64,000 bases of DNA from JABDMH01 sp965223215 (GTDB lineage Bacteria > Bacteroidota > Bacteroidia > Chitinophagales > Saprospiraceae), in the NCBI GenBank assembly GCA_965223215.1, contig CBDCVZ010000010.1, positions 3,410,001 to 3,474,000 of the forward strand. The letters are read 5' to 3'. The position numbers were made by a program, and so were the translations under genes. Each line of letters starts with the position of its first letter. The stretch's first letter is position 1. The notes beneath the pieces are model-generated. The model was not told the origin of the DNA, did no database searches, and saw only the letters and a program-made list of their open reading frames with translations. Positions 60,680 through 64,000 of this stretch are shown piece after piece.

Positions 60680-63600
60680 TTAGAAAGTCACGTTTAAAGT
60701 AGCTCCGTACTTCTTGGCCGTTGGTGCAGTTCGGAAGTCAAATCCCCGACCGTTACCTACACCCAGACTTAGTACCTCCGGATCAAAGTTGATTCCTTTA
60801 GGGAAGTTAGGTGCATTGTACCAGAGGTTTTCACCACTTAATGTGATTCCTATGTTACCAAATGGAGTCTTTTCCAAAATCTTTTTCGGCAAGACATATG
60901 ATAAGGACACTTCCCTCAGACGGATGGTGGTTGCGTCAAAGACACCTCCCTCATCTGCGAAGAAATACGCTCGGAAAAATGAATCTCCAATGTATGTTTG
61001 AATGTCATTTGGTGTGCCATCAGATTTTACTCCAGGCATGATCACTGGAACAAATCGATCTACATCCGTATCGACCGTGTTTCCTCTTGCAAGAAGCGCC
61101 TGCACGGTTGATGAATAAATGTCTCCACCATCAATGTACTGCCATTGGAATCCAAAAGAAAGACCTTTGTAAGAGAAATTATTGATCCAGTTTGCTGTGA
61201 AATTAGGGTTAGGATCTCCAATCTTTTCAATACCTGAGGCACCAACATAGTTGCCTTGACCGTCCACAATCAGTTGTCCGCTCTCATCTCTCTGAAAGGG
61301 TTGTCCCTGCATTACACCGTACTGTTCTCCGACAATGGCGTAGTTTCCTAATCCACCTGAGAATCCAGCAACCGCGCTCCCCGCTACCGCACCACGAAGG
61401 GCATCTGCCTCAGAGATGATTTGGATCTGACTAACACCATCGGCAATGGCGAGAACCTCGCTTACATTCTTGGTGTAGTTCAGGGTGATGTCCCATTGGA
61501 AGTTACCTTGGAATGGCGTAAGATCAATACCGAACTCGACACCTTTATTTTGAACTGATGCTGCGTTAACGGTTGTGGCATTAAATCCCGTGGCTGGGTC
61601 TAAGGCCAGAGCGATGATCAAATCTTCTGATTTACGATCATATAATGAAAGATCGATACCAATGCGATTCTTGAGAAAACGTGCTTCAATTCCTCCTTCC
61701 CATTCCTTGTGCAATTCGCGCATCAAATTTGGGTTACCAAGCTGATCAGAGACGGAGTTTGTATTAAGCACGGCACCACCGCCAGTCACGAAATTATTGG
61801 TATTGGTGGTTAAGATATTTCGAGTCTGATATGGACTCGGATATCCTGCCGATGTTCCATAACCAACCCTAAGTTTCAAGTAGTTCAGTATCGTACTGTT
61901 CTGCAAGCCAGCGATGGCATCTGTTGGTACAAAAGAAAAACTTGCCGAAGGGTAAAAAATTGAACGATTTTCAGGCTCTAAAGTAGAGGTCCAATCGTTT
62001 CGGGCTTGAAAGTTCAAATATGCCCAGTTTTTGAAGCCCAGGGTAGCCGTTCCATAGACACCAACTGTATTTTCTTCACTTCCTCCAGAGAAAACCCGGT
62101 GGTCAATAAAGTTTCCGAGATTAACCAGGTTATATACAAATTGGTTGGAACTGAAGGATACAAATCCATCAAGTACTTCCCTTCGGATATTCGCTCCAAT
62201 CACACCATCCACGCTCCAGTTTTCCCCTAATTGAAAATTGTAAAGAAGGTTGAGAAGCTGATCTGTGATCCTGCTAGTACGATTCGACTGAGTAAGCTCA
62301 CCGTCAGGAGCTCTAGGTCCACCGCGGTTGATATGGCGAATATTACCTTGAGCATATTGGTCGATCCCCAATCGATACAACGCAGTCAACCAAGGTGCTA
62401 CCTCGTAGCTTGCTTCCATGGTGCTGAAAAATCGTTGAATGCTTTCGTCTTGACCACCATTATTCAAAATCCAAAGGGGATTCTGGATGGCCGATCCTCT
62501 ACGATAATAGATATTTGAGCCATCAACCGGAGATTGATATGGCAAACCTAAAAGATCCATGGATCGAGGTGTAAACAGTAGGGCCGCAAAAAGGCCATTT
62601 CCATCACCACCAAAAGCCTGTCCAGTGATCGGCACACGGCGATCTGAATCTACATAGTTAAATGTTGCTTTGAGTCTGAGGCCATTTTGAAGTTTAGCCT
62701 GCGCTCCCAATCCAAAGTTGTGTTTCTTAATGAAATTACTGGCACCACCCCCTCTCAGCTCATCGAGGTCGGGAGTGAAACCTTCATCCGTAAGGTAACT
62801 GTAAGTTGCACTGATGGACGCTCCATCACCCAAACGAGAATCGATCGAAACTGAGGTATTCGAAATCAGGCCCTTTCCGAAAAAGTTTTCGACACTCTCA
62901 TAGGGTTGATAAATATATTCAGCACCAATATATTCAGGCACATCATCGTGATATTGAGCCTGATCGTAAGGGTGGGTAATGATCACTTGACCATTTTTTT
63001 CTCCCTTGTAGTCAGAACCGTAAGAAGAGGGCTTCAAATCTGCAAAAGCAGCGCCCCAGTTCGAGAAGAACCATCCAAATCCTGCATTAAATCCGTTGCC
63101 AAAAGTGTTTTGGTAATCGGGTACATTGGCCACTTCTGTTTGAGCTACCGATTGAGTTACGGAGACCTCCATACCTTTGTTGGCAGATAAATCTGACCCA
63201 TTCTTAGTAGTAATCAGGATCACTCCATTACGACCCGCTTCTCCGTAAAGTACGGTGGCAGATAGACCCTTCAGGATTGAAATATTTTCAATATTGTTTG
63301 GATCCAAATCAAGAAACCTGGAAGAGGAGGTCGCAGCTCCTGCACCAAAACCCTGGTCCGTGTTGGTATTGGTATTAAAGGGAACACCGTCAACAATAAA
63401 GAGTGGTTGATTGCTACCTGTGATGGAGGAATATCCACGGATGATGACGTTGGTTCCAGATCCGGCAAGACCCGAAGTCTGATTGATATCAACTCCGGTA
63501 GCCTTCCCCCTTAAAATTCGTGCAATGTCAGATTCTGGTTTTCCTTGTATCGATCCAGATTCGATCGTAGAGACCCCATATCCCAGGGCCTTCTTTTCGC

Positions 63601-63931
63601 GCTTGATCCCCAGGCCCGTCACAACGACTTCCCCGAGCTCAACGCCCTCAGCGAGAACAACATCTATGGTATTGTTGTCACCGATTTCAATGGTCTGCTC
63701 ACCGTAGCCGGTAAAGCTTATGACCAATTCATTGCTTCCTTCCGGGACGTCTAAGGTATAGCTACCATCGAAATCCGCCACCGTACCGACCGTCGTGCCT
63801 TTGACAAGAATACTGGCACCAATGAGAGGTTCTCCCTCGTCATTTGTCACCGATCCGGTAACTGTTCTTTGAGCAGAAGCAAAGCCCACTACAAACAATA
63901 CCAGTAGGAGTGGTAAATAGAGCTTTTTCAT
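60680..63931 (-). CDS. SusC/RagA-type TonB-linked outer-membrane transporter
   Basis: A 1083-residue TonB-dependent transporter. Signal peptide residues 1-20 (ending GFASAQR). Then a carboxypeptidase-regulatory-like domain (about 22-95: VTGSVTNDEGEPLIGASILV, GTTVGTVADFDGSYTL), a plug (about 105-230) with SusC-type GEVVVTGLGIKREKKALGYG and LRGKATGVDINQTSGLAGSG, and NGVILITTKNG, then a large barrel with the last strand GATLNVTF. It works with the SusD protein downstream. The start is ATG at 63931 and a candidate -7 box lies 33 bases upstream. Confidence 0.95.
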   Translation of the reverse strand: MKKLYLPLLLVLFVVGFASAQRTVTGSVTNDEGEPLIGASILVKGTTVGTVADFDGSYTLDVPEGSNELVISFTGYGEQTIEIGDNNTIDVVLAEGVELGEVVVTGLGIKREKKALGYGVSTIESGSIQGKPESDIARILRGKATGVDINQTSGLAGSGTNVIIRGYSSITGSNQPLFIVDGVPFNTNTNTDQGFGAGAATSSSRFLDLDPNNIENISILKGLSATVLYGEAGRNGVILITTKNGSDLSANKGMEVSVTQSVAQTEVANVPDYQNTFGNGFNAGFGWFFSNWGAAFADLKPSSYGSDYKGEKNGQVIITHPYDQAQYHDDVPEYIGAEYIYQPYESVENFFGKGLISNTSVSIDSRLGDGASISATYSYLTDEGFTPDLDELRGGGASNFIKKHNFGLGAQAKLQNGLRLKATFNYVDSDRRVPITGQAFGGDGNGLFAALLFTPRSMDLLGLPYQSPVDGSNIYYRRGSAIQNPLWILNNGGQDESIQRFFSTMEASYEVAPWLTALYRLGIDQYAQGNIRHINRGGPRAPDGELTQSNRTSRITDQLLNLLYNFQLGENWSVDGVIGANIRREVLDGFVSFSSNQFVYNLVNLGNFIDHRVFSGGSEENTVGVYGTATLGFKNWAYLNFQARNDWTSTLEPENRSIFYPSASFSFVPTDAIAGLQNSTILNYLKLRVGYGTSAGYPSPYQTRNILTTNTNNFVTGGGAVLNTNSVSDQLGNPNLMRELHKEWEGGIEARFLKNRIGIDLSLYDRKSEDLIIALALDPATGFNATTVNAASVQNKGVEFGIDLTPFQGNFQWDITLNYTKNVSEVLAIADGVSQIQIISEADALRGAVAGSAVAGFSGGLGNYAIVGEQYGVMQGQPFQRDESGQLIVDGQGNYVGASGIEKIGDPNPNFTANWINNFSYKGLSFGFQWQYIDGGDIYSSTVQALLARGNTVDTDVDRFVPVIMPGVKSDGTPNDIQTYIGDSFFRAYFFADEGGVFDATTIRLREVSLSYVLPKKILEKTPFGNIGITLSGENLWYNAPNFPKGINFDPEVLSLGVGNGRGFDFRTAPTAKKYGATLNVTF

Positions 63932-63963
63932 ACTTTTAAGATTTTGTTAAGAATAAATCATCG

Positions 63964-63971
63964 CAAAATTA
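63964..63971 (-). promoter_or_regulatory. Candidate -7 box of the SusCD operon
   Basis: Minus strand TAATTTTG fits TAnnTTTG, about 33 bases before the SusC start. No TTTG is present at the normal -33 distance, so this is tentative. Confidence 0.4.
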
Positions 63972-64000
63972 AAAAAATCCGTTACAGATTATTTTTCGAC

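Overview
The window looks like a chromosomal segment of a member of the Bacteroidota, probably a Saprospiria/Lewinella-type marine or environmental heterotroph. The signs are five secreted proteins with type IX secretion (T9SS) C-terminal sorting domains (two of them the gliding-motility-associated type B form), a SusC/SusD pair, a TonB receptor with a carboxypeptidase-regulatory-like N-domain, the DUF2795 small protein, few recognisable Shine-Dalgarno sites, and several promoters fitting the Bacteroidota consensus TTTG-N19-TAnnTTTG. The genus assignment is inference.

Layout. 1-3169: pyruvate carboxylase, minus strand, cut by the window edge before its biotinyl domain. 3193-5935: methionine genes, with metX on the minus strand and an OsmC-like gene overlapping a metZ-type PLP enzyme on the plus strand. 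5981-12434: exported proteins (S51 peptidase, Ig-like repeat protein, two zinc metalloproteases) and tRNA-Lys. 12600-22174: housekeeping block (RNase Z, STAS protein, ClpC, infC-rpmI-rplT, ABC permease, queA, DUF2795, cmk). 22265-27652: a 1795-residue repeat adhesin. 27805-31517: small beta-barrel protein, and a TonB receptor preceded by a clear TPP riboswitch and next to a NadR-like P-loop protein. 31616-38727: an unknown gene coupled to era, then der-rfbC-rfbD and a second type B surface protein. 38795-39870: riboflavin synthase and a truncated gene remnant. 39968-54302: the classical translation/transcription block, read on the minus strand as tRNA-Thr, tRNA-Tyr, tRNA-Gly, tRNA-Thr, tuf, tRNA-Trp, secE, nusG, rplK, rplA, rplJ, rplL, rpoB, rpoC. 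54775-57862: hpf, xerC-type recombinase and an arylsulfotransferase-like protein. 57943-63931: SusC-SusD-lipoprotein operon.

The most unusual part is the tRNA-tuf region. Three of its tRNA genes (Trp, Thr-GGT, Gly) are each accompanied by partial tRNA copies. Every such copy is interrupted, inside what would be a tRNA loop, by a short palindromic element. The three elements differ in sequence but share one architecture: a hairpin with a 4-base loop followed by a 3' CAGG. One of these fragments has been amplified into six tandem 105-bp units lying in the presumed tuf leader. This looks like a family of miniature, possibly REP-like, mobile elements. Other points of regulatory interest are a hairpin that would mask the start codon of the TPP-controlled receptor gene, a long terminator hairpin directly ahead of a TTG-started infC, and a 14-bp hairpin between rplL and rpoB.
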